The notes: a model not told the origin generated them from the letters alone. A stretch of 64,000 nt of DNA from Clostridiales bacterium (GCA_020859985.1 JAJBVD010000002.1:1-64000); one strand, 5' to 3'; counted from the stretch's first letter, positions 9,038-20,262 are shown. Translations and numbers: made by a program.

Positions 9038-9469
9038 ATGGATAATGACAAAATTATACAGGAATTGAATAAACGCTTTGCCGCTCCGCTTCCGGAGTTT
9101 TATAAGCGACGTATTATTTTTTGGAAGGACGAGGAGCGGGAATTCATAGATACAGCACCTGCGATTGAACTTGCAAATGCGAAGGTAGTCGCTCTTGATG
9201 ACACAAATAATTTTGCCATCAAGAAGCTTCTGACTTCGGATGACAAGAATAGTAATTTCCTTGTTCATTGTCCTGTATCCTATCCGGATGAGGAGAACTG
9301 GCTGCTGCCGATTGAGCTGTACAGCGAAGATTATCGCGCTGATCAGATATCCACGTGGATTGATGAAATGGGCATGGATAAAAACATTTCTTTGCGCAAG
9401 GCAGTCAAGTCGTACCGAAAGTTTTTTAAGACTTCAGGACATCGGACAAAGGTTGCTCGTGCATTTTAG
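9038..9469 (+). pseudogene. pglZ: Truncated BREX-type PglZ (N-terminal fragment)
   Basis: MDNDKIIQELNKRFAAPLPEFYKRRIIFWKDEEREF...NAKVVALDDTNNFAIKKLLTSDDKNSNFLVHCPVSYPDEENWLLPIELYSEDYRADQISTWIDEMGM... matches the PglZ type A N-terminus as I recall it; ends after 143 aa, phosphatase domain missing. Confidence 0.75.
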
Positions 9470-9763
9470 CATGGTAGCAGCGGCGGCATATCAACCAACT
9501 GCATACGAATTTTGCTTGGAAATGCTGCCTTTCTGTGGAAGTAAGGGAAGGAAAAAGGAAAGAAAACAGTATTTCCGTCAGTTAGGCACACATTTAAATT
9601 GTATCAAAGACGAGATGCTAATAGAGGATGAGTGTGGCTGAGGTGTGATGGAAACGAGGAAATCCACAATCTATAAATTTTAATGCTGAATGCAATCAAA
9701 TTGTCAGGGGACATCTAAAAGGACACCATGAGGATAAAATAAAAAGATGGGGGAAATGCTGAA

Positions 9764-10924
9764 ATGAAACCACTGAGCCAGAAAACAGACGGTTTTACGG
9801 ATTCCGTAATCCGCAGAATGACAAGGATATCCAATCAATACCAGGCGGTGAATCTGTCGCAGGGCTTTCCAGATTTTGATCCGCCAAAGGAGATCACGGA
9901 CCGATTAAAGGAAATTGCGCCATACGGCCCGCATCAGTATGCTCTGACCTGGGGCGCACAGAACTTCAGGGAGGCGCTTGCCCGTAAGCAGGAGCATTTT
10001 TCCGGGATGCAGGTTGACCCGGATCAGGAGATTGTCGTCACCTGCGGGAGCACGGAAGCTATGATGGCTTCTATGTTGACTGTCTGCAATCCGGGAGATA
10101 AAGTGGTCGTTTTTTCGCCTTTTTACGAGAATTACGGGGCGGATGCGATACTCTCCGGCGCTGAGCCCATCTATGTGCCGCTGAACCCGCCGGATTTTTC
10201 TTTTGATCCTGATGTGTTGGAGGCGGCAATGCGGCAGGAGGGCGTGAAAGCGCTGATTCTCTGCAATCCGTCCAATCCATCCGGAAAAGTATTTACCAGA
10301 GAAGAACTGCAGATCATCGCGGAACTGGCCATCCGGTATGATATCTATGTGATAACGGATGAGGTCTATGAGCATATTTTGTACAAACCGAATACACATA
10401 CCTATATGGCAGCTCTGCCTGGCATGAGAGAGCGAACGATCATCTGCAGCTCGCTGTCGAAGACGTATTCCATTACCGGCTGGCGGCTGGGATATGTCAT
10501 TGCGCCGCCCGAGATTACAGATCGCGTTAAAAAAGTACATGATTTCCTGACCGTTGGCGCCGCAGCACCGCTGATGGAAGCGGTCATACCCGGACTGAAT
10601 TTTGGAGATGAATATTACCTGAATCTTCAGGCACATTATACATGTTTAAAAGAACTGTTTATCAGTGGCTTGAGGGATATCGGTTTTTCCTTTGTGGAGC
10701 CTCAGGGTGCCTATTATGTCATGGTGGATATCAGTGAGTTCGGCTATGAGAATGATCAGGAGTTCTGTATAGATCTGGCAAGAAAAGTCGGCGTTGGAGC
10801 GGTTCCCGGCTCCAGTTTTTTCCGCGAGGATATTAACAGCTATATCCGCTTCCATTTCGCGAAAAAGGAAGAAACTCTGTATGATGCATTAAACAGGCTG
10901 GCTGACATACGGAAGAAAATGTGA
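9764..10924 (+). CDS. Class I/II pyridoxal-phosphate aminotransferase
   Basis: 386 aa; NLSQGFPDFDPP..., ALILCNPSNPSGKVFT, SSLSKTYSITGWRLGY. Confidence 0.93.
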   Translation: MKPLSQKTDGFTDSVIRRMTRISNQYQAVNLSQGFPDFDPPKEITDRLKEIAPYGPHQYALTWGAQNFREALARKQEHFSGMQVDPDQEIVVTCGSTEAMMASMLTVCNPGDKVVVFSPFYENYGADAILSGAEPIYVPLNPPDFSFDPDVLEAAMRQEGVKALILCNPSNPSGKVFTREELQIIAELAIRYDIYVITDEVYEHILYKPNTHTYMAALPGMRERTIICSSLSKTYSITGWRLGYVIAPPEITDRVKKVHDFLTVGAAAPLMEAVIPGLNFGDEYYLNLQAHYTCLKELFISGLRDIGFSFVEPQGAYYVMVDISEFGYENDQEFCIDLARKVGVGAVPGSSFFREDINSYIRFHFAKKEETLYDALNRLADIRKKM

Positions 10925-11003
10925 GACGCCTTTTGCATGAAACAATTTTTATATATTGATAGTTCAACTCTCAGGATTGTTAATAACACAGGGATAAGAC
11001 AGT

Positions 11004-11441
11004 ATGAATATTAATTTTCGAAAAATGATAGAGGAAGACAGAGCCGAAGTGCTTGCCATGATGCGGGTATTTTATCGTTCGCCAGCTTTATATACGAACG
11101 GCTCGGAAGAAATCTTTGTGAATGACTTTAATAACTGTGTAAATGAAAGTCCGTATCTGGAAGGGTATATTTTTGAATATAACGGGAACGTTTGCGGATA
11201 TTCCATGATAGCAAAAAGCTTTTCGACAGAGTTTGGGAAGCCCTGCATCTGGCTGGAAGATTTGTATATAAAGGAAAATTATAGAGGCACAGGAATTGGG
11301 ACACAATTTTTCGCGTTCCTGCATAATCAATATTCGGATGTAATCTTCCGTCTGGAAGTGGAAAAAGAAAACCTTCCGGCGATTCATTTATATCAGAAAA
11401 ACGGATATCAGGTTTTGCCCTATCTGGAAATGAAAAAATAG
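11004..11441 (+). CDS. GNAT family N-acetyltransferase
   Basis: 145 aa; WLEDLYIKENYRGTGIGTQFFAFL...NLPAIHLYQKNGYQ. Confidence 0.85.
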   Translation: MNINFRKMIEEDRAEVLAMMRVFYRSPALYTNGSEEIFVNDFNNCVNESPYLEGYIFEYNGNVCGYSMIAKSFSTEFGKPCIWLEDLYIKENYRGTGIGTQFFAFLHNQYSDVIFRLEVEKENLPAIHLYQKNGYQVLPYLEMKK

Positions 11442-11539
11442 TCTGCGGCGATATTTTTATATCATAAATTCCGTAACTTCCGGGCATACTAAGGGAAACA
11501 CTTTTGAATTCAACCAGAATGCCAGGAGGAAATCGCAAG

Positions 11540-12898
11540 ATGGCAAAACCGCAGAAATTTTACTGGAAGCTCTGGCAGAATGTGGCCGGGATGAAGCAGG
11601 TGCTTCCGGTGGATGAGAGCTTCGATCTGATACAGAGGGACATCCGCATCGGCGGGCGGGATGCGTCCTTTTATTTTGTAGACGGAATGCTGAATGATGA
11701 GGCATTATTGAAGATTCTGGATTCCATCCTCAAAATCACGCCGGAGGAGATGCCCGAGGACGCGGATCAGCTGATCAAAAAATTCCCTTATTCCGAGGTG
11801 GAGACCATCGAGGAATTTGACCAGGCGGTTCGCATGGTGCTCTCAGGCATGACCGTAATGTTCGTGGACGGGTACTGTAAGGCGATACAGATTGACTGCC
11901 GGACCTATCCGGTGCGCAGCGTGGAAGAGCCGGATATGGATAAATCGCTGCGCGGATCAAAGGACGGCTTTGTGGAGACGGTAGTGTTTGACACGGCGTT
12001 AATCCGCAGGCGCATCCGTGACCCGAACCTGATCATGGAAATCGTGGAGGTCGGGACATCGTCCCGCTCGGATGTGGTACTGTGTTATATGAAGAATCTG
12101 ATCGATCCGAAGCTGCTTGAGACTGTGAGAGCGCGTATTCAGGCAATTGACACGCCGGATCTCTGCATGAATCAGCAGAGTCTGGCCGAAGCGCTGATTG
12201 GTACACGCTGGTACAATCCGTTTCCGAAATTCAAGTTCACAGAGCGTCCGGACACGGCGGCAGCCTGTATTATGGAAGGAAAGCTGACGATTCTGGTGGA
12301 CAACGCACCGTCGGCGATGATCCTGCCGACTTCAATCTTCGATATGATCGAGGAGGCGAACGATTATTATTTTCCGGCATGGACCAGCCTGTACCTGAAA
12401 ATTTCGCGGGTGCTGATCCTGATCGTGACGGTCTTCCTGACACCGGTCTACCTGCTCCTGATGCAGAATCCGCAGTGGGTGCCGCCTTTGTTTGATTTTG
12501 TGCTGATCCGCGACACAATCAATATTCCGCTGATCTGGCAGCTTTTAATTCTGGAACTCGCCATCGACGGTCTGCGTCTGGCGGCGCTGAATACGCCAAA
12601 CATGTTAAGCACGCCTTTGAGTATCTTCGCCGGACTCGTGCTCGGGGAATTTGCCGTGACCTCCGGATGGTTCAACACCGAGGTGATGCTCTATATGGCA
12701 TTTGTGGCTGTGGCAAACTATACGCAGCCAAATTTTGAACTTGGCTACGCGGTGAAGTTCATGCGGATGATGATTCTGATTCTGACAGCAGTCTTCGGCG
12801 TGTTCGGCTTCATTGCGGGCTGCATCATCCTGCTTTTGCTGCTCTGCACGAATAAAACATTGAGCGGGCGGAACTACCTCAATGTGAAGCTGAATTAA
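11540..12898 (+). CDS. Spore germination protein, GerA/SpoVAF family
   Basis: GerA N-terminal pattern (DFVDGM, TVMFVDG, VEEPDMDKSLRGSKDGFVETVVFDTALIRRRIRDPNL) and TM C-terminus; ATG at 11540 preceded by AGGAGG. Confidence 0.87.
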   Translation: MAKPQKFYWKLWQNVAGMKQVLPVDESFDLIQRDIRIGGRDASFYFVDGMLNDEALLKILDSILKITPEEMPEDADQLIKKFPYSEVETIEEFDQAVRMVLSGMTVMFVDGYCKAIQIDCRTYPVRSVEEPDMDKSLRGSKDGFVETVVFDTALIRRRIRDPNLIMEIVEVGTSSRSDVVLCYMKNLIDPKLLETVRARIQAIDTPDLCMNQQSLAEALIGTRWYNPFPKFKFTERPDTAAACIMEGKLTILVDNAPSAMILPTSIFDMIEEANDYYFPAWTSLYLKISRVLILIVTVFLTPVYLLLMQNPQWVPPLFDFVLIRDTINIPLIWQLLILELAIDGLRLAALNTPNMLSTPLSIFAGLVLGEFAVTSGWFNTEVMLYMAFVAVANYTQPNFELGYAVKFMRMMILILTAVFGVFGFIAGCIILLLLLCTNKTLSGRNYLNVKLN

Positions 12899-12983
12899 AT
12901 CTGGAACAGAATTTAATCCGAAACAAAATTTAACCTGAAATAATCATAGATCTGAAGCGGAATCAGGCTTGAAATCAATAGTT

Positions 12984-13030
12984 CTGGCTGCTGTTTACAA
13001 TCAAATATAAAAGCTAAAAACAGCAGTCAG
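12984..13030 (+). repeat. Imperfect inverted repeat CTGGCTGCTGTTT...AAACAGCAGTCAG
   Basis: Arms at 12984-12996 and 13018-13030, one mismatch; no downstream T-tract. Confidence 0.6.
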
Positions 13031-13058
13031 AAATTTGTGCAAAATGTCAAAAATGTTC

Positions 13059-13087
13059 TTGAAAAATGAGAAAAAATTGTGTATGAT
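13059..13087 (+). promoter_or_regulatory. Sigma-A-like promoter for the PRTase-like gene
   Basis: TTGAAA - 17 bp - TATGAT, followed by leader hairpin TCTCATGC(13104)/GCATGAGA(13127). Confidence 0.6.
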
Positions 13088-13177
13088 AATGGCATGTTAT
13101 TTGTCTCATGCAGGAACGGAAATATGGCATGAGAAACAGAATTGAATACTGATTATATATTTCAGGAGGGCAGGCTT

Positions 13178-13819
13178 ATGGAAAGCAGAGCGAACAGGAT
13201 CGAGTCAAAATTAAACAGCAACGTCATTATCCGGACGATTCCGGGACATTTTGCCACGAACCATTCCCACATCAACAACTATGTGGATATGACAATCATG
13301 AAGTGCAGAAAGAGCGAGGCAGCTGCGGCAGCTTCCGTACTGGCAAGAAAGTATACGAATACTACATATATTGATACGATCATCTGCATGGACGGCTGCG
13401 AAGTGATCGGAGCGTATCTGGCTGACGACCTGACGGAGTCAGGCATCATGTCGCTGAACCGTCATCAGACGATGTATGTGGTAACACCGGAGATGAATCC
13501 GGGCGGGCAGCTGATCTTCCGTGATAATATGCAGATGATGATCAAAGGCAAGCACTGCATCCTGCTTCTTGCTTCCGCGACGACCGGACGCACGATCGCG
13601 AGTGCAATTGAATGCATCCATTATTATGGCGGTATTCTGGAAGGCATCTCCGCTATCTTCAGCGCGAGCCCCGAGGTGGAAGGCTACGAGATCAACAGCA
13701 TCTTCCATGGCGAGGATATCGGCGATTATCAGACCTATGAGGTGGGTCATTGCCCGATGTGCGCGGCCGGACAGAAGATTGACGCGATCGTGAACAGCTT
13801 TGGTTATTCGAAGCTGTAA
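13178..13819 (+). CDS. Phosphoribosyltransferase (orotate PRTase-like)
   Basis: PRPP-loop-like CILLLASATTGRTIASAIECIHYYGG; C-terminal CPMCAAGQKIDAIVNSFGYSKL; ATG at 13178 with AGGAGG. Confidence 0.65.
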   Translation: MESRANRIESKLNSNVIIRTIPGHFATNHSHINNYVDMTIMKCRKSEAAAAASVLARKYTNTTYIDTIICMDGCEVIGAYLADDLTESGIMSLNRHQTMYVVTPEMNPGGQLIFRDNMQMMIKGKHCILLLASATTGRTIASAIECIHYYGGILEGISAIFSASPEVEGYEINSIFHGEDIGDYQTYEVGHCPMCAAGQKIDAIVNSFGYSKL

Positions 13820-13927
13820 TAGATCTCAGATTTTCTCCGAAAAAAGTTTGGTGGAATGGGGAATCTTTATTCCGGATATCTGATTTTCAAAATACGGTGA
13901 CAGCAATAGGAATGTGAAAGAACATAG

Positions 13928-13958
13928 AAAAATGGCGGGAGGATGTCCCGCCATTTCT
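13928..13958. terminator. Bidirectional intrinsic terminator
   Basis: AAATGGCGGGA ggatg TCCCGCCATTT perfect hairpin. Confidence 0.85.
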
Positions 13959-14047
13959 AATAACTGTTTTTACATATGACGAGCTGCCTGTGATCAGAAA
14001 ATTATGGTGCAGCTTTTTATGTGCGCACGACCGCGCACGGGATCCTT

Positions 14048-17000
14048 TTATACTACAGCTTTTGCCTCCGCTTCTTTCCGCAGATTCTTCTGCGCGGTGG
14101 AGAGCATCAGCTTGATGCGGTTGAGCTGGTTAACCTCGCTCGCGCCCGGGTCGTAGTCGATAGCTACGATGTTCGAGAGCGGGTACTGGCGGCGAAGCTC
14201 TTTGATAACGCCTTTGCCGACAACATGGTTCGGCAGGCAGGCGAACGGCTGCGTGCAGACGATGTTGTTGACGCCGGAATGGATCAGCTCGAGCATCTCG
14301 CCGGTCAGGAACCAGCCCTCGCCGGTCTGGTTGCCTAACGAGACAATGTCCTTTGCCATCGATGCGGTGTTCTGAATCTTTCCGGGCGGGTCAAAGTGGA
14401 CGCTCTTTTGCAGTTCATCCGCGGCGGCAGCGCGCAGCTTTTCAAGAAAGGCGATGCCGATGTTCGCGAACGTTGCGGTACTTTTTTTCGTGCCGAGATT
14501 CTGACTCTTAAAGTTCTGATTGTAGAAGCAGTAGAGGAAGAAGTCCATCAGATCCGGTATGACAGCCTCAGCGCCCTCTTTTTCCAGAAGCTCTACCAGA
14601 TAGTTATTGGCAGCCGGCATGAACTTGACCAGAATCTCGCCTACGACGCCGACCTTTGGCTTTACCTCGTCCGTGATTGGCAGATTGTCGAAGTCGCGGA
14701 TGATCTCGCGGCACATTTTTTTGTATTCGCGGTAGGAAGGATTGCCGGATACAAATTCACAGCAGCGGTCCTCCCATTTTTTGAAAAGTGCGTTTGCGGA
14801 ACCAGGCTCCTTTTCATAAGGACGCATCCGGTACAGGCAGCGCATGAAAATATCGCCGAAGACGAGCGCGAACAGCGCTCTTTTCAGCATTTTGTAGCTG
14901 AGCGTAAAGCCCGGATTGCCTTCCAGACCGCTTAGGTTCAGCGATATGACCGGAATCTGCTGCATACCGGCTTTTTCCAGTGCACGGCGGATGAAGCCGA
15001 CATAGTTCGATGCACGGCAGCCGCCGCCGGTCTGTGTCATGATGACGGCTGTGTGGTCAAGGTCATATTTGCCGGAGAGCAGCGCCTCCATGATCTGGCC
15101 GACCACCATCAGAGACGGGTAGCAGGCGTCGTTGTTCACGTAGCGCAGGCCCATGTCGATCGCGTGACGGTTGTCGTTCGGCAGCACCTCAATGTTGTAG
15201 CCGGAGGCGTTCATTGCGGCAGAAATCATCCGGAAGTGGATCGGCGACATCTGCGGGCAGAGGATTGTGTAATTCTTGCGCATCTCCTTGGTAAACTGCA
15301 CACGTTCAATATTTGCCGGAACGATCGTTCTGGGTTCTTCGCTGCGCTCCTTGCGGACACGTATCGCGGAGATCAGGGAGCGGACGCGGATGCGCGCGGC
15401 TCCTAAGTTATTTACTTCATCAATTTTCAGGCAGGTATAGATCTTGCCGGAGCGGGAGAGAATGTCGTTCACCTCATCTGTTGTGACCGCGTCCAGACCG
15501 CAGCCGAAGGAATTCAGCTGGATCAGGTCAAGATCCTCTCTTGTCTTTACAAAGTTTGCCGCGGCATACAGACGGCTGTGGTACATCCACTGGTCAAGCA
15601 CCTGCAGAGGCCGTTCTACCGGATTCAGGTTCGAGACAGAATCCTCTGTCAGCACGGCGATGCCGTAGGAGTTGATCAGCTCCGGGATACCGTGGTTGAT
15701 CTCCGAGTCAATGTGGTAGGGACGTCCCGCGAGCACAATGCCGTGGCGTCCGGTTTCTTCCAGATATTTCAGCGTTTCCTGTCCCTTGTCGTACATTGCC
15801 TGACGCGTTTTTGCCATTTCTTCCCAGCCGGCTTTCGCGGCGGCAGCTACCTCCGCGGCGGGAATATCCGGGAAAGCCTCTTTTAAACGGCTTGTCACAG
15901 TGTCCAGACTGGTAAAAGCGATAAACGGGTTCTCAAAGCGTACCTGCTCGGTGCGCAAGCTTTCCACATTATTTTTGATATTCTCCGCGTAGGAGGTCAC
16001 GATCGGGCAGTTGTAATGGTTCGGCGCATCGTCAAATTCCGTGCGTTCGTAAGGGATGCACGGGTAGAAGATGTACTTGATGCCTTTTTTGATCAGCCAT
16101 TCCACATGTCCGTGCGCGAGTTTTGCCGGATAGCATTCCGATTCGCTTGGAATCGACTCGATACCAAGCTCATAGATCTTGCGCGTGGATGGCGGAGAGA
16201 GAATGACCCGATATTTCAGTTCCGTGAAAAAGCGGAACCAGAACGGATAATTCTCATACATATTCAGCACGCGCGGGATGCCGACAGTGCCGCGCTCCGC
16301 CTCATCCTCCGGCAGAGGTTCGTAGGAGAAAAGCAGTTTGTTCTTATATTCGAACAGGTTTGGCACGTGATCCTTGTTGCGTTCCTTGCCGATGCCGCGC
16401 TCGCAGCGGTTGCCGCTGATGAACTGGCGGCCGCCGGAAAAACGGTTGATCGTCAGGCGGCACTGGTTCGTGCAGCCCTTGCATTTTGCGGTAGAAGTCG
16501 TGTACTCCAGCGCGTTGATGCGCTCAATGGAGAGCATGGTCGTGTGCGGGAAGTCCGGATCGTTCGCGGCATTAGAATGTCCAGCTGCAGCTGCGGCATT
16601 ACCAACATTGCCTGATCCGGATGTGTTTGTGGCTGAATCAGATCCGGAATGCGCCCGCTCATACTTCGCGACCTCGGCCTGATAGCGTTCCCGCGCCACC
16701 AGAGCCGCGCCGAACGCGCCCATGATCCCGGCAATGTCGGGACGGATCGCTTCACAGTCGGCAATGCGCTCGAAACTCCGCAGCACGCCGTCGTTGTAGA
16801 ACGTACCGCCCTGTACGACGATATGGCGTCCGAGCTGCGAGGCGTCCGACACCTTGATTACCTTATATAATGCGTTTTTAATAACAGAATAAGCCAGACC
16901 GGCGGAAATATCGGAGACCTCCGCGCCTTCCTTCTGCGCCTGCTTTACTTTTGAATTCATGAAAACGGTGCAGCGGGTACCCAGATCGATCGGGTGCTTC

Positions 17001-18589
17001 GCAAACAGCGCTGCTTTCGCAAAATCCTGCACGGTGTAATTCAGTGACTTCGCGAAGGTTTCAATAAAGGAACCGCAGCCGGAGGAGCAGGCCTCATTAA
17101 GCTGCACACTGTCCACAGTACCGTTTTTGATCTTGATGCACTTCATATCCTGCCCGCCGATGTCGAGAATGCAGTCGACCTCCGGGTCAAAGAAGGAAGC
17201 CGCATAATAATGCGATACTGTCTCGACCTCGCCCTCATCGAGAAGGAGCGCTGCCTTGATCAGCGCTTCGCCGTAGCCGGTCGAGCAGGACCAGGTGATG
17301 TGCGCTGTGTCCGGCAGCAGGGAATAAATCTCCTGCACAGCCTGAATCGTGGTGCGTAAGGGGCTTCCGTTGTTGTTGCTGTAGAACGAATACAGAAGCT
17401 TGCCGTCCTCGCTGACGAGAGCGGCCTTGGTCGTTGTTGATCCGGCGTCAATGCCGAGGAAACAGTCGCCGCTGTAGGAAGCAAGGTCGCCGGTCTTTAC
17501 CTTGTGATGACTCTGGCGCTCAATAAAATCGTCATAATCCTGCTGTGATGCAAACAGCGGCTCCATACGCGCCACTTCGAACTCCATGTGGATGTTGCCG
17601 GAGAGCTTATGAATGAGAGCGCCGAACGTAGTGACTTCACCGGTATCTCCGGCGGCAGCGGCTTCGGCTACAGCCTCACAGCTGCAATTAGCGCAGCCGT
17701 CGTCCATGACTTTTGTGTCAAAATGATATTTTTCAGAAATTTTCTCCATATCCGCGTTCAGAGCGGAGCCGATCGCCGCGAACAGATGCGAATTTTCCGG
17801 TGTGATCGCGTGCTCCTCGTCGAGATTCAGTGTGCGGATAAAGGCTTCGCGCAGCTCGGAGAGGAAATGAAGCGGTCCGCCGAGGAACGTGATGTGCCCG
17901 CGGATCGGTTTGCCGCAGGCCAGACCGCTGATGGTCTGATTTACCACGGCCTGGAAAATTGAAGCAGACAGATCCTCTTTGGTCGCGCCGTCATTGATCA
18001 GCGGCTGAATGTCGGATTTTGCGAATACGCCGCAGCGCGCCGCGATCGAATACAGAGATTTATAATTTTTTGCGTACTCATTTAAGCCTGCCGCGTCTGT
18101 CTGTAGCAGGGAGGCCATCTGGTCGATAAAAGAGCCGGTGCCGCCCGCGCAAACGCCGTTCATACGCTGCTCGACATTGCCGCCCTCAAAATAAACAATC
18201 TTCGCGTCCTCACCGCCGAGCTCGATCGCCACGTCGGTCTGCGGCACATAGTGCTCCAGAGAGGTCGCTACCGCGATCACCTCCTGCACAAAAGGAACGT
18301 GCAGGTGATTGGCGAGCGTCAGACCGCCCGAACCCGTGATGACCGGAGCTACCGTCAGGTCGCCGAGCTTTGCGGTCGCGTCCTTTAACAGCTCGGACAA
18401 TGTCTCCTGAATATTGGCATAATGCCGCCGGTAATCAGAAAATAAAAGCTCTTTATCAGGGCTAAGCACCGCCACCTTGACTGTAGTGGAGCCGATGTCA
18501 ATGCCCAGGGTATGTAAAGATATCGTTTGCTCTGCCCCGGAATCATTTCCCGGAACGAATTTTTTTGTGATATGATCTGCCATAAACAC
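14048..18589 (-). CDS. Large 2-hydroxyacyl-CoA dehydratase activase (BadF/BadG/BcrA/BcrD ATPase, fused, DUF2229-type)
   Basis: 1513 aa; two ATPase domains ([14 protein letters not shown].. and [14 protein letters not shown]..), CxxC region ([15 protein letters not shown]), C-terminal acyl-CoA dehydratase-like part. Confidence 0.92.
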   Translation of the reverse strand: MFMADHITKKFVPGNDSGAEQTISLHTLGIDIGSTTVKVAVLSPDKELLFSDYRRHYANIQETLSELLKDATAKLGDLTVAPVITGSGGLTLANHLHVPFVQEVIAVATSLEHYVPQTDVAIELGGEDAKIVYFEGGNVEQRMNGVCAGGTGSFIDQMASLLQTDAAGLNEYAKNYKSLYSIAARCGVFAKSDIQPLINDGATKEDLSASIFQAVVNQTISGLACGKPIRGHITFLGGPLHFLSELREAFIRTLNLDEEHAITPENSHLFAAIGSALNADMEKISEKYHFDTKVMDDGCANCSCEAVAEAAAAGDTGEVTTFGALIHKLSGNIHMEFEVARMEPLFASQQDYDDFIERQSHHKVKTGDLASYSGDCFLGIDAGSTTTKAALVSEDGKLLYSFYSNNNGSPLRTTIQAVQEIYSLLPDTAHITWSCSTGYGEALIKAALLLDEGEVETVSHYYAASFFDPEVDCILDIGGQDMKCIKIKNGTVDSVQLNEACSSGCGSFIETFAKSLNYTVQDFAKAALFAKHPIDLGTRCTVFMNSKVKQAQKEGAEVSDISAGLAYSVIKNALYKVIKVSDASQLGRHIVVQGGTFYNDGVLRSFERIADCEAIRPDIAGIMGAFGAALVARERYQAEVAKYERAHSGSDSATNTSGSGNVGNAAAAAGHSNAANDPDFPHTTMLSIERINALEYTTSTAKCKGCTNQCRLTINRFSGGRQFISGNRCERGIGKERNKDHVPNLFEYKNKLLFSYEPLPEDEAERGTVGIPRVLNMYENYPFWFRFFTELKYRVILSPPSTRKIYELGIESIPSESECYPAKLAHGHVEWLIKKGIKYIFYPCIPYERTEFDDAPNHYNCPIVTSYAENIKNNVESLRTEQVRFENPFIAFTSLDTVTSRLKEAFPDIPAAEVAAAAKAGWEEMAKTRQAMYDKGQETLKYLEETGRHGIVLAGRPYHIDSEINHGIPELINSYGIAVLTEDSVSNLNPVERPLQVLDQWMYHSRLYAAANFVKTREDLDLIQLNSFGCGLDAVTTDEVNDILSRSGKIYTCLKIDEVNNLGAARIRVRSLISAIRVRKERSEEPRTIVPANIERVQFTKEMRKNYTILCPQMSPIHFRMISAAMNASGYNIEVLPNDNRHAIDMGLRYVNNDACYPSLMVVGQIMEALLSGKYDLDHTAVIMTQTGGGCRASNYVGFIRRALEKAGMQQIPVISLNLSGLEGNPGFTLSYKMLKRALFALVFGDIFMRCLYRMRPYEKEPGSANALFKKWEDRCCEFVSGNPSYREYKKMCREIIRDFDNLPITDEVKPKVGVVGEILVKFMPAANNYLVELLEKEGAEAVIPDLMDFFLYCFYNQNFKSQNLGTKKSTATFANIGIAFLEKLRAAAADELQKSVHFDPPGKIQNTASMAKDIVSLGNQTGEGWFLTGEMLELIHSGVNNIVCTQPFACLPNHVVGKGVIKELRRQYPLSNIVAIDYDPGASEVNQLNRIKLMLSTAQKNLRKEAEAKAVV

Positions 18590-18824
18590 TGCGGCGAAAG
18601 CCGCACCCTCCTTTGTATCATAAGTGCCGTTATATAAATCGGCTGTTCATAGCTTATTTTGTAATACGGCGGCGCAGAACTGCCGCCAGTAAAGAACAGT
18701 CTGTATTATAGTACAAACACGGCAAAATAGCAAATGCTACATTTCGCCATTTGTTTCTGAAAAATGGAACGTATTTGTCCGGATTTATACAAATTTTATA
18801 CAAACGTCTGCAGCAAAAAACTGA

Positions 18825-18853
18825 TTGACTTTATCCGGGGGTAATATTATCAT
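18825..18853 (+). promoter_or_regulatory. Sigma-A-like promoter of tgt
   Basis: TTGACT - 17 bp - TATCAT. Confidence 0.65.
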
Positions 18854-18944
18854 AATTCATGTTTGTCCTGTCTGGGACGAGCTGAAAAGGATGTGTTTTT
18901 GATTTTGAGAAATACAGGCTTATGTCTGCTTTGGAGGATATTGA

Positions 18945-20075
18945 ATGTATAAAGTGATCAAAAGAGACCATCTCGCCAAGCGCGCGGTGTTTGAGACCGT
19001 ACACGGGACGGTACAGACGCCGGTGTTTATGAATGTCGGTACGGTTGCCGCGATTAAGGGAGCGGTGGCAACGACAGATCTGTATGAGATTGGCACGCAG
19101 ATTGAATTGTCCAACACCTACCATCTGCACGTGCGTCCTGGCGACGAAGTGGTAAAAAAGATGGGCGGCCTGCATAAATTCATGAACTGGGAACGGCCGA
19201 TTCTGACGGATTCCGGCGGGTTTCAGGTGTTTTCGCTTGCGAGTATGCGAAAAATAAAAGAGGAAGGCGTCACTTTCCAGTCTCATATTGACGGACGCAG
19301 AATCTTTATGGGACCGGAGGAGAGTATGCAGATCCAGTCCAACTTAGGCTCCACAGTCGCAATGGCGTTTGACGAGTGCCCGTCCAGCGTGGCGGATCGG
19401 GGGTACGTGCAGGCGTCCGTAGACCGCACGGCGCGCTGGCTGGTGCGCTGTAAGGCGGAGATGCAGCGGCTGAACGCGCTGCCCGACACGATCAATCCGC
19501 ACCAGATGCTGTTTGGAATCAATCAGGGAGCGATTTACGAGGACATCCGCATCGAACACGCGAAGCGGATCTCGGAGCTGGATCTGGACGGTTATGCGAT
19601 CGGAGGGCTTGCGGTCGGAGAAACGCACGAGGAGATGTACCATATTCTTGACGAAGTGGTGCCGTATCTGCCGCAGGATAAGCCGACTTATCTGATGGGG
19701 GTCGGGACACCGATCAATATCCTGGAAGGTGTGGCGCGCGGCGTGGACTTTTTTGATTGCGTGTATCCCAGCCGGAATGGCCGTCATGGCCATGTATATA
19801 CGAACGATGGCAAGCTGAATCTTTTTAATGCAAAATACGAACTGGATCAGCGCCCCATCGAAGAAGGATGCTGCTGCCCGGCCTGTCGGCATTACAGCCG
19901 CGGCTACATCCGCCATCTGCTGAAGGCAAAAGAAATGCTTGGCATGCGTCTCTGCGTGCTGCACAATCTGTATTATTACAACCATCTGATGGAGGAAATC
20001 AGGGAAGCTATCGAGCAGGAGCGGTACGAAGAATACAAAAAAGAGAAGATTGACCGCTATATGCAAAATGAATAA
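18945..20075 (+). CDS. tgt: Queuine tRNA-ribosyltransferase
   Basis: 376 aa; TPVFMNVGTVAAIKGAV, LTDSGGFQVFSL, GGLAVGET, CCCPACRHYSRGYIRHLLKAKE. Confidence 0.97.
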   Translation: MYKVIKRDHLAKRAVFETVHGTVQTPVFMNVGTVAAIKGAVATTDLYEIGTQIELSNTYHLHVRPGDEVVKKMGGLHKFMNWERPILTDSGGFQVFSLASMRKIKEEGVTFQSHIDGRRIFMGPEESMQIQSNLGSTVAMAFDECPSSVADRGYVQASVDRTARWLVRCKAEMQRLNALPDTINPHQMLFGINQGAIYEDIRIEHAKRISELDLDGYAIGGLAVGETHEEMYHILDEVVPYLPQDKPTYLMGVGTPINILEGVARGVDFFDCVYPSRNGRHGHVYTNDGKLNLFNAKYELDQRPIEEGCCCPACRHYSRGYIRHLLKAKEMLGMRLCVLHNLYYYNHLMEEIREAIEQERYEEYKKEKIDRYMQNE

Positions 20076-20134
20076 TTGTCTACACAGTCTGTATTTTCTT
20101 TTCGTTACTGTTTGGAACTGTTGTAAAAAAACAC

Positions 20135-20163
20135 TTGATTCGGCGCAAAGGATTGTGTATTAT
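20135..20163 (+). promoter_or_regulatory. Sigma-A-like promoter of yajC
   Basis: TTGATT - 17 bp - TATTAT. Confidence 0.6.
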
Positions 20164-20199
20164 AGTATCCAGTCAAAAGCGGAAGCAGATAATAGCGGA

Positions 20200-20262
20200 G
20201 CCGTTCGAATTAAAATCGCTGACGCGATAGATACGGCCTGCATACCATATCCGGAAACGGAT
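20200..20262 (+). repeat. Two-hairpin leader element upstream of yajC (candidate divergent relative of the 29.6/40.7-kb elements)
   Basis: GCCGT..ATCGC tgac GCGAT..ACGGC, then ATCCG gaaa CGGAT; shares GAGCCGT...ACGGCCTGC with 29.6 kb. Confidence 0.5.

Noticed and set aside
9486-9641. Continuation of PglZ after the stop (MVAAAAYQPTAYEF...)
   Set aside because: Reads open in another frame but does not resemble PglZ or another family I recognise
14396-16615. Several long plus-strand ORFs opposite the 1513-aa activase (e.g. 14396..14935, 16016..16615)
   Set aside because: Shadow ORFs from codon bias of a GC-rich gene on the other strand; low-complexity, no family resemblance
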